Shown here: piece after piece, positions 44,394-52,562 of the stretch
Position numbering within the stretch: position 1 is the stretch's first letter
Layout: each line of letters starts with the position of its first letter
Assembly (NCBI RefSeq): GCF_017355955.1
Contig: NZ_JAFFID010000002.1
Span: forward strand, 372,001-436,000
Length of the DNA: 64,000 bases
From: Sabulibacter ruber
GTDB lineage: Bacteria; Bacteroidota; Bacteroidia; Cytophagales; Hymenobacteraceae
Direction of reading: 5' to 3'
Notes under the pieces: model-generated
Database searches by the model: none
The model's input: the letters and a program-made list of their open reading frames with translations, nothing else
What the model was told of the DNA's origin: nothing
Position numbers and translations under genes: made by a program

Positions 44394-44432
44394 AAAGAGA
44401 GGCCCGCTTCAGGAATGGAGCGGGCCTCTTTA
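44394..44432 (+). terminator. Terminator of the cupin gene
   Basis: GAGGCCCGCT (ending 44408) pairs with AGCGGGCCTC (44419-44428), with A- and T-runs outside. Confidence 0.92.
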
Positions 44433-44542
44433 TTCTGCTGCTTGTTGGTTATGGTGCGCATAGCAAAAATAGCTTTGGGAGTTTGTACAGATAGAAAGGC
44501 TGGCTCAAAACTGGTGCACGTACCCTGAGCAATCTGCCTTTT

Positions 44543-44580
44543 CATTTTAGCTCAAATTTTTGAAATAAACCTTCAAAATG
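44543..44580. repeat. Degenerate palindromic repeat
   Basis: CATTTTAGC...CTTCAAAATG retains only the outer arms. The rest of the gap (44433-44696) shows no gene. Confidence 0.4.
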
Positions 44581-44696
44581 GGATAAGGAATAAGTACCTT
44601 AGGTGTACAGTTTTTTGCCCGCCTTTCTACCTTCTTGGTACATGTTTATTGATTGCTGGAGTCACTGAAGCGGTTGATCCTTGGGAAATCATAATC

Positions 44697-45284
44697 ATGA
44701 AAAAGCCAATCTTCTATTTTTTGCTGCAGCTACTTGCCGTAGTTGGAGTTAACGCCCAGGCACCCAGTCGCTACTCCGTTGATATACCCAATTGTTCCAG
44801 TTTCTATGTGGCGCAACCGCAGGCAAACTGGTGCTGGGCCGCATGTAATGAAATGTTGTTAAAAGCAATTGGCATCCAGGAGACACAGCAGAACCAGATC
44901 ATAAAGCTGCATGGGGAACTGGTGGATAAAGGAGCAGGAACTAACTATGAACTAGCTAAGGCCTCGCTTGCGGGCACGTACCATCTAAGCAGGACAGATG
45001 ATTACATCAGCGTAGAACCGTACGTGTCGTACCTGTCGCAAAAGAACAGCAATGATTCTGAAATAATCATCAGGCAACTGAGCCGGGGCATTCCTTTGGT
45101 CATGGCAACGGGTGTCCACGGAAGAGTCTGCGTAGGCGCTGACTACGTTAACACGGGCGGAGCCATTCAATTAACAAAGTTGAGGTTCCTGAATCCTGTT
45201 CACCCAGGCAAGATGGAGGAGTTTACCATGCAAGACCTGACCAGCCAGGGGTTGATTGGTTTTATGACGGTCAACGTGCAGTAG
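44697..45284 (+). CDS. Exported papain-like cysteine protease
   Basis: 195 residues from the ATG at 44697 (MKKPIFYFLLQLLAVVGVNAQ, a signal peptide); the ATG-less upstream extension from 44649 is not supported. QANWCWAACNEMLLKAIG holds the catalytic Cys and oxyanion Gln in the pattern of the C39/papain-like (AvrRpt2-like) families. GIPLVMATGVHGRVCVGADYV supplies a His, and LRFLNPVHPG an Asn. The usual GHA is altered to VHGRV. Probable periplasmic or secreted protease of unknown target. Convergent to tRNA-Phe. Confidence 0.8.
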   Translation: MKKPIFYFLLQLLAVVGVNAQAPSRYSVDIPNCSSFYVAQPQANWCWAACNEMLLKAIGIQETQQNQIIKLHGELVDKGAGTNYELAKASLAGTYHLSRTDDYISVEPYVSYLSQKNSNDSEIIIRQLSRGIPLVMATGVHGRVCVGADYVNTGGAIQLTKLRFLNPVHPGKMEEFTMQDLTSQGLIGFMTVNVQ

Positions 45285-45325
45285 ACGCCGGGAGTGCTTG
45301 CAGAATGTGGAGAGCTGATAAAAAC

Positions 45326-45365
45326 AAAAATCCCGCTCCATTTCTGAAGCGGGATTCTCTTTTTC
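45326..45365. terminator. Bidirectional terminator between protease gene and tRNA-Phe
   Basis: AATCCCGCT (45329-45337) pairs with AGCGGGATT (45348-45356), with A-rich bases before and CTCTTTTT after. Confidence 0.85.
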
Positions 45366-45368
45366 TGC

Positions 45369-45444
45369 TGGTGGTGATGATTGGAATCGAACCAACGACA
45401 CAAGGATTTTCAGTCCTTTGCTCTACCAACTGAGCTACATCACC
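45369..45444 (-). tRNA. tRNA-Phe (GAA)
   Basis: 76 nt with the CCA encoded. On the minus strand the acceptor stem GGTGATG pairs with CATCACC, the D-loop is TAGCTCAGTTGGTAGAGCA, the anticodon arm GGACTGAAAATCC carries GAA, and TTCGATTCC is the T-loop. Confidence 0.98.
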
Positions 45445-45625
45445 AGCATCTTTTAGAACCAGGTTGGAGGTGTTTCGCTACCGTTCTGGTGAAAAAGTAT
45501 GCAAATGTAGGAAGGCAATTTGTATTTGCAAAACTTCAGGCAAAAAAATCTTTTATACCCTTTTCAGAATACTTTGCTAAATTCGTTCGTAATAGTAGCA
45601 GTTTCTAACGCTAAACTCCCTTTCT

Positions 45626-46978
45626 GTGATCAGTAGTATTGCCTTTATAATTGTCGCGGTGCTTGGTATCGGTCTGTTTGTGTGGCAGATACGCAAGATA
45701 GCCCGTAACATCAACATGGGACGTGATAAGGAGATTTCCGGTGACGTATCTAAGCGAATAAATACCCTTTTATTGGTGGCTTTTGGCCAACAAAAAATGT
45801 TCAAGCGCCCGCTGCCAGCCGTGCTGCACCTGTTTGTGTACGTCGGGTTCCTGGTGATCAACGTGGAGTTGATAGAGATTCTGATTGATGGTACGTTTGG
45901 GACGCACCGGGTGCTGGGCTTTTTGGGGCCGGTGTACAGCGTGCTCATGGCCATCAATGAAATACTGGGGCTGCTGGTGATCATCGCCTGCGTTATTTTC
46001 CTGGCACGCCGCAACATCACCAAAGTGCCGCGCCTCACGCGTGGACCAGAGATGCGGGCCTGGCCTCAGATGGACGCCAACGTGATCCTCATCACCGAGA
46101 TCGTGCTCATGCTGGCCTTGTTCGCGTTTAACATCGCAGATCAGAAACTTTCGCAGTTGAACGGTGTGCAGTTAGCAGGGGCTTTCCCGGTAACCTCTGG
46201 GTTGGTGAACCTGTTTGGGAGCGATGTGCAGACCCTGAAGATCATTGCTGCTACCGGCTGGTGGGTGCACATCATTGGCATTTTGGCGTTCATGAACTAC
46301 CTGCCCAGTTCCAAGCACTTCCACATCATCATGTCTTTCCCCAACGTGTACTACTCCAAACTGGAGCCGAAGGGCCAGTTCAGCAACGTGGAAAGCATTA
46401 CGCATGAGATCAAAGCCATGCTGGACCCTAGCTACGTGGTACCGCCCGCGCCAGAAGGAGCTGATCCGCAGAAGTTTGGGGCCAAAGACGTGGAAGACCT
46501 TACTTGGAAACAGCTCATGGATTCCTACACCTGTACTGAGTGCGGCCGCTGCACCAGCGTGTGTCCGGCTAACATTACCGGTAAGCTGCTATCGCCCCGT
46601 AAGATTGTGATGGATACCCGTGACCGCATGGAAGAAAAAGGCGAATCGCCGTTGATCTTTGCGCCGGCACACTACAAAGAAGAATCTGAGCGGGTAAAAG
46701 TAACCGAAGAGCGAACCCTGCTGCGCGGCTACGTAACACCAGAGGAGCTGTGGGCCTGTACCACCTGCAACGCCTGCGTAGAGTCTTGCCCGGTAAACAT
46801 CAACCAACTGTCTACCATCATGGACCTGCGCCGCTACCTGGTGCTGGAAGAATCTGCGGCTCCGGCGGCCTTGAACGCCATGTTCAACAACATTGAGAAC
46901 AACGGGGCCCCGTGGGCTTTCTCGCCAAGCGACCGCTTCAACTGGGCCGATGATTTGTTCATGGCTACCAAAAACTAG
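45626..46978 (+). CDS. Membrane iron-sulfur protein (HdrD/NarI-like electron carrier)
   Basis: 450 residues, start GTG at 45626. The first 230 residues hold about five membrane spans (LGIGLFVWQIRKIA, PVYSVLMAINEILGLLVIIACVIF, WWVHIIGILAFMNYL with His that may bind haem), resembling the gamma subunit of nitrate reductase. Then two 4Fe-4S motifs, CTECGRCTSVCP and CTTCNACVESCP. This matches the combined membrane/ferredoxin subunit paired with a CCG-domain protein, encoded next. Likely quinone-linked electron transfer; substrate partner unknown. Confidence 0.88.
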   Translation: MISSIAFIIVAVLGIGLFVWQIRKIARNINMGRDKEISGDVSKRINTLLLVAFGQQKMFKRPLPAVLHLFVYVGFLVINVELIEILIDGTFGTHRVLGFLGPVYSVLMAINEILGLLVIIACVIFLARRNITKVPRLTRGPEMRAWPQMDANVILITEIVLMLALFAFNIADQKLSQLNGVQLAGAFPVTSGLVNLFGSDVQTLKIIAATGWWVHIIGILAFMNYLPSSKHFHIIMSFPNVYYSKLEPKGQFSNVESITHEIKAMLDPSYVVPPAPEGADPQKFGAKDVEDLTWKQLMDSYTCTECGRCTSVCPANITGKLLSPRKIVMDTRDRMEEKGESPLIFAPAHYKEESERVKVTEERTLLRGYVTPEELWACTTCNACVESCPVNINQLSTIMDLRRYLVLEESAAPAALNAMFNNIENNGAPWAFSPSDRFNWADDLFMATKN

Positions 46979-47074
46979 CCTCAAAACAGAATAAACCTAA
47001 CGCTCATTAGCTTTTGTGCGGCATGCCGAATAAATTAGCACATAAGCACAATTTCTAATTAGCACATTACCCTG

Positions 47075-47881
47075 ATGTCAGAGAAAAAACAGATACAAGT
47101 ACCCGTAATGGCCGATCTGGCTGCCCGTGGCGAATCTCCCGAAGTATTGTTCTGGGTAGGCTGCGCTGGTGCCTTTGACGACCGTTACAAAAATGTTACC
47201 CGCGCCTTTGTGCGCATTCTGGAGCACGTGGGCATTAAGTACGCCGTGTTGGGCATGGAAGAAACCTGCACCGGTGACCCCGCCAAACGCGCAGGCAACG
47301 AGTTCCTGTTTCAGATGCAGGCCATGACCAACATCGCCACGCTGGACGGTTACGGCATTAAAACCATTGTGACGGCTTGTCCGCACTGCTTCAATACCAT
47401 CAAAAACGAATACCCTGCCTTGGGCGGAAACTACGAGGTAATTCACCACTCCACGTTTTTGCAGAACCTCATCAACGAAGGCAAAGTGAAGATTGCCGGC
47501 GGCGGTGAGTTCAAAGGCAAGCGCATCACCTTCCATGACTCCTGCTACCTGGGCCGCGCCAACAACATCTACGAGGCACCCCGTGAAGTTCTAGCCGCTT
47601 TGGACGCTGATTTAGTGGAGATGAAACGCAGCCGTGCCAACGGCCTTTGCTGCGGTGCCGGCGGAGCCCAGATGTGGAAAGAGCCCGAGCCAGGCAACAA
47701 AGACATTAACGTGGAGCGCGCCGAGGAAGCTATCGGGACCGGAGCCACCATCATCGCCAGCGCGTGTCCGTTCTGCATGACCATGATGTCTGACGGTGTG
47801 AAAAGCCAGAACCAGGAAGACAAAGTAAAAGTCTTTGACATCGCTGAGCTGATTGCCCAGGCTGAGGGTATCAATGCGTAG
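47075..47881 (+). CDS. CCG-domain iron-sulfur protein (heterodisulfide reductase HdrB/D-like)
   Basis: 268 residues with two Cys-rich CCG domains: CTGDPAKRAGNEFLFQ with TACPHCFNTIKNEYP, then FHDSCYLGRANNIYEAPREVL, NGLCCGAGGAQMW and SACPFCMTMM. These bind an unusual 4Fe-4S cluster in HdrB-type proteins. It lies 96 bp after the membrane Fe-S gene, so both are one electron-transfer module, as often in Bacteroidota. No flavoprotein partner is encoded here. Confidence 0.92.
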   Translation: MSEKKQIQVPVMADLAARGESPEVLFWVGCAGAFDDRYKNVTRAFVRILEHVGIKYAVLGMEETCTGDPAKRAGNEFLFQMQAMTNIATLDGYGIKTIVTACPHCFNTIKNEYPALGGNYEVIHHSTFLQNLINEGKVKIAGGGEFKGKRITFHDSCYLGRANNIYEAPREVLAALDADLVEMKRSRANGLCCGAGGAQMWKEPEPGNKDINVERAEEAIGTGATIIASACPFCMTMMSDGVKSQNQEDKVKVFDIAELIAQAEGINA

Positions 47882-47927
47882 CACGTATTACGTAGCAAGA
47901 CTTTTTGTTCTAAAAAGAAGCAATATT

Positions 47928-47957
47928 GGGCTGTTTTTTAGAAAACAGATTTGAAAT
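47928..47957. repeat. Degenerate palindromic repeat in the 47.9-kb hub
   Basis: GGGCTGTTTTTTAGAAAACAG followed by ATTTGAAAT keeps the inner arms (CTGTTTT/AAAACAG). Confidence 0.5.
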
Positions 47958-47971
47958 AGAATACTCTGCTT

Positions 47972-48036
47972 CAAGTTTCTAACTTGGAGCTTGCCTTATC
48001 ACAGGTTACAAACTTGCGTAGGGTTTGATCGCAAGT
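47972..48036. repeat. Two short hairpins in the 47.9-kb hub
   Basis: CAAGTT-TCT-AACTTG (47972-47986), and ACTTGCG (48012-48018) with CGCAAGT (48030-48036). Confidence 0.5.
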
Positions 48037-48063
48037 AGCTGTTTGGCTATGGGCATTGCGTAC

Positions 48064-48123
48064 GACGTTACAGTGTAACGTCGCTACAGACCGGAAATGT
48101 AGCCTCGTTACACTGTAACGAGG
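48064..48123. repeat. Twin nested palindromes with CGTTACAnTGTAACG cores
   Basis: GACGTTACAGTGTAACGTC (48064-48082) and a related palindrome, CCTCGTTACA-C-TGTAACGAGG (48103-48123), are each palindromic. They are also inverted copies of each other, joined by GCTACA (48083-48088) and TGTAGC (48098-48103 region). Confidence 0.85.
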
Positions 48124-48142
48124 TAGTGCAGCAGGAGAAAAA

Positions 48143-48182
48143 GCGTTTCAGGTTTGCTTTATGGAAAATGGGCCTAAAGCAC
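48143..48182. repeat. Palindromic repeat copy 18
   Basis: GCGTTTCAGGTTTGC...GGAAAATGGGCCTAAAGC. Confidence 0.65.
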
Positions 48183-48242
48183 CAACGCGAAGTCTTGATA
48201 CATGATACTTGTATCTAACTGTGTCTATTTTAAATTTCCGCC

Positions 48243-48266
48243 CTTGTTGGTGTTATCACCAACAAG
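48243..48266. repeat. Palindrome CTTGTTGGTG / CACCAACAAG
   Basis: Ten-bp perfect arms with loop TTAT; distinct from the other families. Confidence 0.75.
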
Positions 48267-48298
48267 CACGAGGCCGTGAAAAGCGGCAAGAAGTAATC

Positions 48299-48334
48299 GT
48301 TTCAAGGCTGATTTCAGGAAATCGGGCTTAAAAC
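48299..48334. repeat. Palindromic repeat copy 19
   Basis: GTTTCAAGGCTGATTTCAGG then AAATCGGGCTTAAAAC; nearly the family consensus. Confidence 0.8.
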
Positions 48335-48402
48335 AAGAATTAATAAAAAGGGAGAACCGTGTTTCTTGATACGCGTGTCCCAAACACTAGCAGATTACCA
48401 GA

Positions 48403-48894
48403 ATGTACGTTCCTTTTGAACAATTACCGCCGTATAGCCGCATCTGGGTGTACCAGATCAATCGTCCGCTCGCCCCAGAAGAGGAGGCGGAGATGAACCA
48501 GCGGCTGCAGGATTTCGTAACGGAGTGGAGCAGCCACGGCCGTGACCTGCAGGCATCTTTCAGCATCAAAGAACACCACTTTTTGTTTTTGGCTACCAAT
48601 GAGCAGGTGGCCTCGGCCAGCGGGTGTTCCATAGATAAATCAGTAGCGTTTTTAAGACAATTAGAGCAGGAGTTTAACGTTCAATTATTTGATCGTACCA
48701 AGTTGGCGTTCAGGGAGCAAGACCAGGTACGGACGGTGCCCATGTCTGAGGTAAAGGCCTTGGTAACCGCCGGGGCACTCTCGCCTGATTCTCTTTATTT
48801 TGATACCTTAGTTCCAACCGTGGGAGAGCTGCAGAACCAGTGGCCCAAACCCGCGAAAGATACATGGCTGGCTCGCTATTTTCAGAGCCAATAA
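48403..48894 (+). CDS. Conserved Bacteroidota protein, mislabelled ABC transporter ATPase in databases
   Basis: 163 residues, soluble. MYVPFEQLPPYSRIWVYQINRPL, SSHGRDLQASFSIKEHHFLFLATNEQ, SGCSIDKSVAFLRQLEQEFNVQLFDRT and PDSLYFDTLVPTVGELQNQWPKPAKDTWLARYF are conserved-looking blocks. No Walker A or ABC signature is present, although homologues are often labelled ABC transporter ATPase; that label has no support in the sequence. Fifteen bp before the PorE-like gene, probably co-transcribed. Confidence 0.85.
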   Translation: MYVPFEQLPPYSRIWVYQINRPLAPEEEAEMNQRLQDFVTEWSSHGRDLQASFSIKEHHFLFLATNEQVASASGCSIDKSVAFLRQLEQEFNVQLFDRTKLAFREQDQVRTVPMSEVKALVTAGALSPDSLYFDTLVPTVGELQNQWPKPAKDTWLARYFQSQ

Positions 48895-48909
48895 CGCGTA
48901 GGAAAGCAC

Positions 48910-50829
48910 ATGATGCGACATAAAACCCTTGTACTGGCTTTGTCTCTGGCAGCAGTGGCGTGCGGACCGTTCCGCAGCTCTGTCCAGAAAGGCAATAAAA
49001 ACTTTGAGAAAGAAGAGTACCAGCTGGCCATTGATCACTACCAGGCTGCGTTGAACAAGGGTCGTACGGGAGCGGAGGTGAATTTCAAGTTGGCCGAGGC
49101 GTACCGTTTGTCTAACCGCATGCCGCAGGCCGAGCAGTACTACAAAGCCGCCCTGGATGCCCGTAAGAACGAGGAAACCATGTTCCGCTACGGCATGGCG
49201 CTCAAGGCCAACGGCAAATATGAGGAAGCCGCCACCCAGTTGCAGAGCTATCTGGCGGTAGCTTCCAACAAGACGTTCATCAGGCTGGCGCAGCGCGAAG
49301 TGGAGAACCTCAAGCAGGTGGCCTCTATTGCGAATACGCCAACGTATCGGATTGTAAAACCGGTGCCGGGCACTAACTCGGCGGCGTCTGAGTTTTCGCC
49401 CATCGTGCTCAACAACGAGCTCATTTTCTCTTCTACCCGCGAAGAAACCAAATACAAAGGCAACGGCGAAGGCTTCCTGAACCTGTACGTGGTGCCTATG
49501 GCCGATACCGGCAACACCACCGCCACGCAGGTGAGGCCGTTTGCCGCAGCGTTGAACGCCCCTGAGGTGCATGATGCCTCCCCGGCGTTCACCAACGAGG
49601 GCCGCACCATGGTTTTTGCCCGCAGCAATACCGGCAAGAAAAGCGGAACCGCCAACGTTGACCTGTACATCTCACAATACAAAACCGGCGAATGGTCTGA
49701 ACCCCGCATCGCCAGCTTCAACGACCCGGTGGCCTGGGATGCCTCACCCGCGTTCTCGCCCGATGGCCGTACACTGTACTTCTCCTCAGATCGCCGCGGC
49801 GGCCAGGGTGGCCGTGATATCTGGAAAACCACTTTGGATGCCGGCGGGCGTTTCTCCCGTCCGGTAAACCTGGGCCCTGAAATCAACACGCCGGGCAACG
49901 AATCCTTCCCGTACGTAGGCCCGGACAGCACCTTGTATATCGCTTCAGACGGGCATCCTGGTCTGGGCGGACTGGATATCTTCCGTGTGAGCGGAGACTC
50001 CGTAATCAACTTGGGGGCGCCTATCAACTCCATTGGTGATGACTTCTCCATTCTGATGACGGGGGAAGACCAGGGACTTTTCGCTTCTAACCGCGGAGGT
50101 GGCCAGGGCGGCGATGACTTGTACTCGTTTGTGAAGCGCCAGCCTAAACTGGTGAACTTCTTCGTGGACGGCCGCGTGCTGGAGCGCAACGAGAAAGGCA
50201 ACACCACGCCTATGCCCAATGCCCGTGTCACACTGCAGAACGCGCAAGGCGTGAAAGTGGAAGAAGTCACCGCCGATGCCAAAGGAGCCTTCACGTTCCG
50301 GCTGGATTCGGCCAGCGTATATTCCGTGATTGCTGAACGGCAGGGCTATTTCGCGGCTCGTCAATCGGTTATCACGCAAGGCAAGACGCCGCCACAGTCG
50401 CAGTTGACGCAACCGGTGACAGATATTCGGCTTACGGCTACGCTCACGCTCAGCAAGATTGTGCGCAACAAGGCCATTGTGGTAGAGAACATCTTCTATG
50501 ACTACGATAAAGCCAACATCCGCCCAGATGCGGCAGTGGAGCTGGATAAACTGGTACAAACGCTGGTAGACAACCCGACGATTACCATCGAGCTGAGCTC
50601 CCACACCGATAGCCGCGGCGTGGACATCTACAACCAGGATCTGTCGCAGCGCCGTGCCCAGAGTGCCGTGGATTACATCATCTCCAAAGGCATAGACCCG
50701 AAACGCATCACGGCCCGCGGTTACGGCGAGTCAAGACCGGTCATCCGGAACGCTAAAACAGAGGCCCAACACCAGCAGAACCGCCGCACCGAGTTTAAGG
50801 TGACCCGCATTGACGAGCCAGGCCAATAG
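48910..50829 (+). CDS. PorE-like OmpA lipoprotein (TPR, beta-propeller, CRD, OmpA)
   Basis: 639 residues. Lipoprotein signal (MMRHKTLVLALSLAAVAC). In order: TPR-like helices (about 20-140), a WD40/PD40 beta-propeller with SPIVLNNELIFSSTREE, PAFSPDGRTLYFSSDRRGGQGGRDIWKT and SNRGGGQGGDDLYSF (about 155-415), a carboxypeptidase regulatory-like fold (about 420-500), and an OmpA domain ending in DSRGVDIYNQDLSQRRAQSAVDYIISKGIDPKRITARGYGESRPVI. This domain order is that of PorE, a type IX secretion component that binds peptidoglycan. Whether it is PorE or a paralogue needs an alignment. Confidence 0.88.
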   Translation: MMRHKTLVLALSLAAVACGPFRSSVQKGNKNFEKEEYQLAIDHYQAALNKGRTGAEVNFKLAEAYRLSNRMPQAEQYYKAALDARKNEETMFRYGMALKANGKYEEAATQLQSYLAVASNKTFIRLAQREVENLKQVASIANTPTYRIVKPVPGTNSAASEFSPIVLNNELIFSSTREETKYKGNGEGFLNLYVVPMADTGNTTATQVRPFAAALNAPEVHDASPAFTNEGRTMVFARSNTGKKSGTANVDLYISQYKTGEWSEPRIASFNDPVAWDASPAFSPDGRTLYFSSDRRGGQGGRDIWKTTLDAGGRFSRPVNLGPEINTPGNESFPYVGPDSTLYIASDGHPGLGGLDIFRVSGDSVINLGAPINSIGDDFSILMTGEDQGLFASNRGGGQGGDDLYSFVKRQPKLVNFFVDGRVLERNEKGNTTPMPNARVTLQNAQGVKVEEVTADAKGAFTFRLDSASVYSVIAERQGYFAARQSVITQGKTPPQSQLTQPVTDIRLTATLTLSKIVRNKAIVVENIFYDYDKANIRPDAAVELDKLVQTLVDNPTITIELSSHTDSRGVDIYNQDLSQRRAQSAVDYIISKGIDPKRITARGYGESRPVIRNAKTEAQHQQNRRTEFKVTRIDEPGQ

Positions 50830-50853
50830 AATTAAAGTCAGCTTACTAACCAC

Positions 50854-51069
50854 CGCTGGCGCGAGCCTCTGGCTCGTGTCCGCAGGTATTCCTGAGGGTT
50901 TCGATTCACACCCTCAATTTGTCATCCTGAAAGGATCTTGTGAGCGAACGGTACTAGCGCTGGAATAAACGTTTTTCAAGTTCGCCCACAAGATCTTTCC
51001 AGGATGACAGCAGAGGGAAGATGTAATTTCTAAAATGCGTGCGGACACGAGCCGGAGGCTCGCGCCAGC
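50854..51069. repeat. Compound palindromic element, full copy B (216 bp, MITE-like)
   Basis: Outer arms (50854-50890 and 51034-51069) carry GCTGGCGCGAGCC / GGCTCGCGCCAGC, each with GAGCCTCTGGCTC or GAGCCGGAGGCTC palindromes. Inner arms: TGTCATCCTGAAAGGATCTT with GTGAGCGAAC (50919-50949), and GTTCGCCCACAAGATC...AGGATGACA (50980-51009). Same structure as 17223-17478, but a shorter spacer. Confidence 0.88.
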
Positions 51070-51126
51070 AAAGGGCGGGATAAAACACCGGGTAATCTGT
51101 TACTCAACTATAAATACCAGAAGAAA

Positions 51127-51152
51127 AGCCTCTCAGAACCGGGAGGCTTTCT
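51127..51152 (+). terminator. Intrinsic terminator before the purM-like promoter
   Basis: AAAGCCTC (51127-51134) and GAGGCTTT (51145-51152) followed by T-rich sequence, about 300 bp after the PorE-like gene. Confidence 0.7.
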
Positions 51153-51154
51153 TA

Positions 51155-51162
51155 TTTTTGCC
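51155..51162 (+). promoter_or_regulatory. purM -7 promoter element
   Basis: TATTTTTG fits TAnnTTTG. It lies 79 bp before the start, so repeat copy 20 would be in the mRNA leader. Confidence 0.5.
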
Positions 51163-51183
51163 CCGCAAAGGGCGGCTCCTTGG

Positions 51184-51220
51184 TTTGGGGCTGTTTTCTT
51201 GAAATCAGGCCTTAAACGGC
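51184..51220. repeat. Palindromic repeat copy 20 in a 5' leader
   Basis: GGGGCTGTTTTCTTGAAATC then AGGCCTTAAACGGC. Between the -7 element and the purM-like start. Confidence 0.7.
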
Positions 51221-51241
51221 ATTAAATTTATCCTTCCCGCC

Positions 51242-52411
51242 ATGGAAAACCGGTATCTGCAGCGCGGCGTGTCCGCCTCCAAAGAAGATGTGCACAACGC
51301 CATCAAGAACATAGACAAAGGCTTGTTCCCCAAAGCGTTCTGCAAAATCATCCCAGATTTGCTGGTGGGCGACCCGGAGTACTGCAACATCATGCACGCC
51401 GATGGGGCCGGTACCAAGTCTGCCCTGGCCTACCTGTACTGGCGCGAAACCGGCGATATCTCCGTCTGGAAAGGCATCGCGCAGGACGCCATTGTGATGA
51501 ACACTGATGATCTGCTGTGCGTGGGCGCAACCGAGAACATTTTGCTGTCTTCTACCATCGGACGGAACAAGAACCTGGTGCCCGGCGAAGTGATTGCCGC
51601 CATCATTAACGGCACTGAGGAAGTCCTGCAGATGCTCCGCGACAACGGCATCGGCATCTACAGCACCGGGGGTGAAACCGCTGATGTAGGCGATCTGGTG
51701 CGCACCATCATTGTAGACAGCACCGTGACGGCCCGCATGAAGCGCGCGGACGTGATCTCTAACCACACCATCCAGCCCGGCGATGTGATAGTAGGCTTTG
51801 CGTCTTACGGACAAGCCACGTACGAGAGCGAGTATAACGGCGGCATGGGCAGCAACGGGCTTACCTCGGCCCGGCACGATGTGTTCGCCAATTACCTGGC
51901 GCAAGCCTACCCCGAGAGCTTTGACCCCGCCGTACCGTCTGACCTGGTATATTCCGGCGCCTGCAAACTCACCGATGTGAACGAGGAAACCGGCTTAACC
52001 GTGGGCAAACTGGTGCTGTCACCCACCAGAACGTACGCGCCGCTGGTGCAGGCTATTCTGAAAGACTACCGTTCCCAGTTGCACGGCATGGTGCATTGCA
52101 GCGGCGGGGCGCAGACCAAAGTGCTGCACTTCACCCAGAACGTGCACATCATCAAAGACAACCTGTTGCCGGTGCCGCCGCTGTTCAGGCTGATCCAGGA
52201 GCAAAGTAATACCAGCTGGCAGGAGATGTACAAGGTCTTCAACATGGGCCACCGCCTGGAGCTATACGTGCCGCAGGAAATTGCGCAGGACCTGATCAAC
52301 ATCAGCCAATCGTTCAACATTGACGCGCAGGTGATAGGCAGGGTAGAGACCAGCGAGAGAAACGAGCTCACCATCCAGAGCCCGTACGGCCAGTTTTACT
52401 ACGAAGGCTAA
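51242..52411 (+). CDS. purM: Phosphoribosylformylglycinamidine cyclo-ligase (AIR synthase), Bacteroidota type
   Basis: 389 residues, longer than the E. coli enzyme (about 345). PurM closes FGAM to AIR in purine synthesis with ATP. IMHADGAGTKSALAYLYW (DGVGTK equivalent), VMNTDDLLCVGA, YSTGGETADVGD, IVGFASYGQ, GMVHCSGGAQTKVLHF and FNMGHRLELYVP match AIR synthase. DGAGTK instead of DGVGTK and GGAQTK instead of GGG.T. are deviations found in this phylum's branch. Monocistronic; leader contains a repeat. Confidence 0.85.
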   Translation: MENRYLQRGVSASKEDVHNAIKNIDKGLFPKAFCKIIPDLLVGDPEYCNIMHADGAGTKSALAYLYWRETGDISVWKGIAQDAIVMNTDDLLCVGATENILLSSTIGRNKNLVPGEVIAAIINGTEEVLQMLRDNGIGIYSTGGETADVGDLVRTIIVDSTVTARMKRADVISNHTIQPGDVIVGFASYGQATYESEYNGGMGSNGLTSARHDVFANYLAQAYPESFDPAVPSDLVYSGACKLTDVNEETGLTVGKLVLSPTRTYAPLVQAILKDYRSQLHGMVHCSGGAQTKVLHFTQNVHIIKDNLLPVPPLFRLIQEQSNTSWQEMYKVFNMGHRLELYVPQEIAQDLINISQSFNIDAQVIGRVETSERNELTIQSPYGQFYYEG

Positions 52412-52438
52412 GCCGCCAAAATAAGTAACCAAAAAAGG

Positions 52439-52496
52439 GATTCCTTTCTGTTTTAAAGCTGTTTCTCACAAAACGGCCTTGAAACGGAAAGGAATC
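52439..52496. repeat. Palindromic repeat copy 21 inside a terminator-like stem
   Basis: Outer arms GATTCCTTTC (52439-52448) and GAAAGGAATC (52487-52496) are perfect complements specific to this locus, and enclose a repeat (GTTTTAAAGCTGTTTC...AACGGCCTTGAAAC). An A-run precedes and a T-run follows, so it should terminate the purM gene. Confidence 0.8.
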
Positions 52497-52562
52497 TTTA
52501 TTTAAATATAGGTTTGGCACAATATTGGATTTGGGTCAGTATATCACTTATCCATTACCGCT

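Noticed and set aside
47928..48334. CRISPR array
   Set aside because: The palindromes differ from one another and there are no regular spacers.
48403..48894. ABC transporter ATPase
   Set aside because: The usual database name for homologues, but no Walker A, signature or Walker B motif is present.
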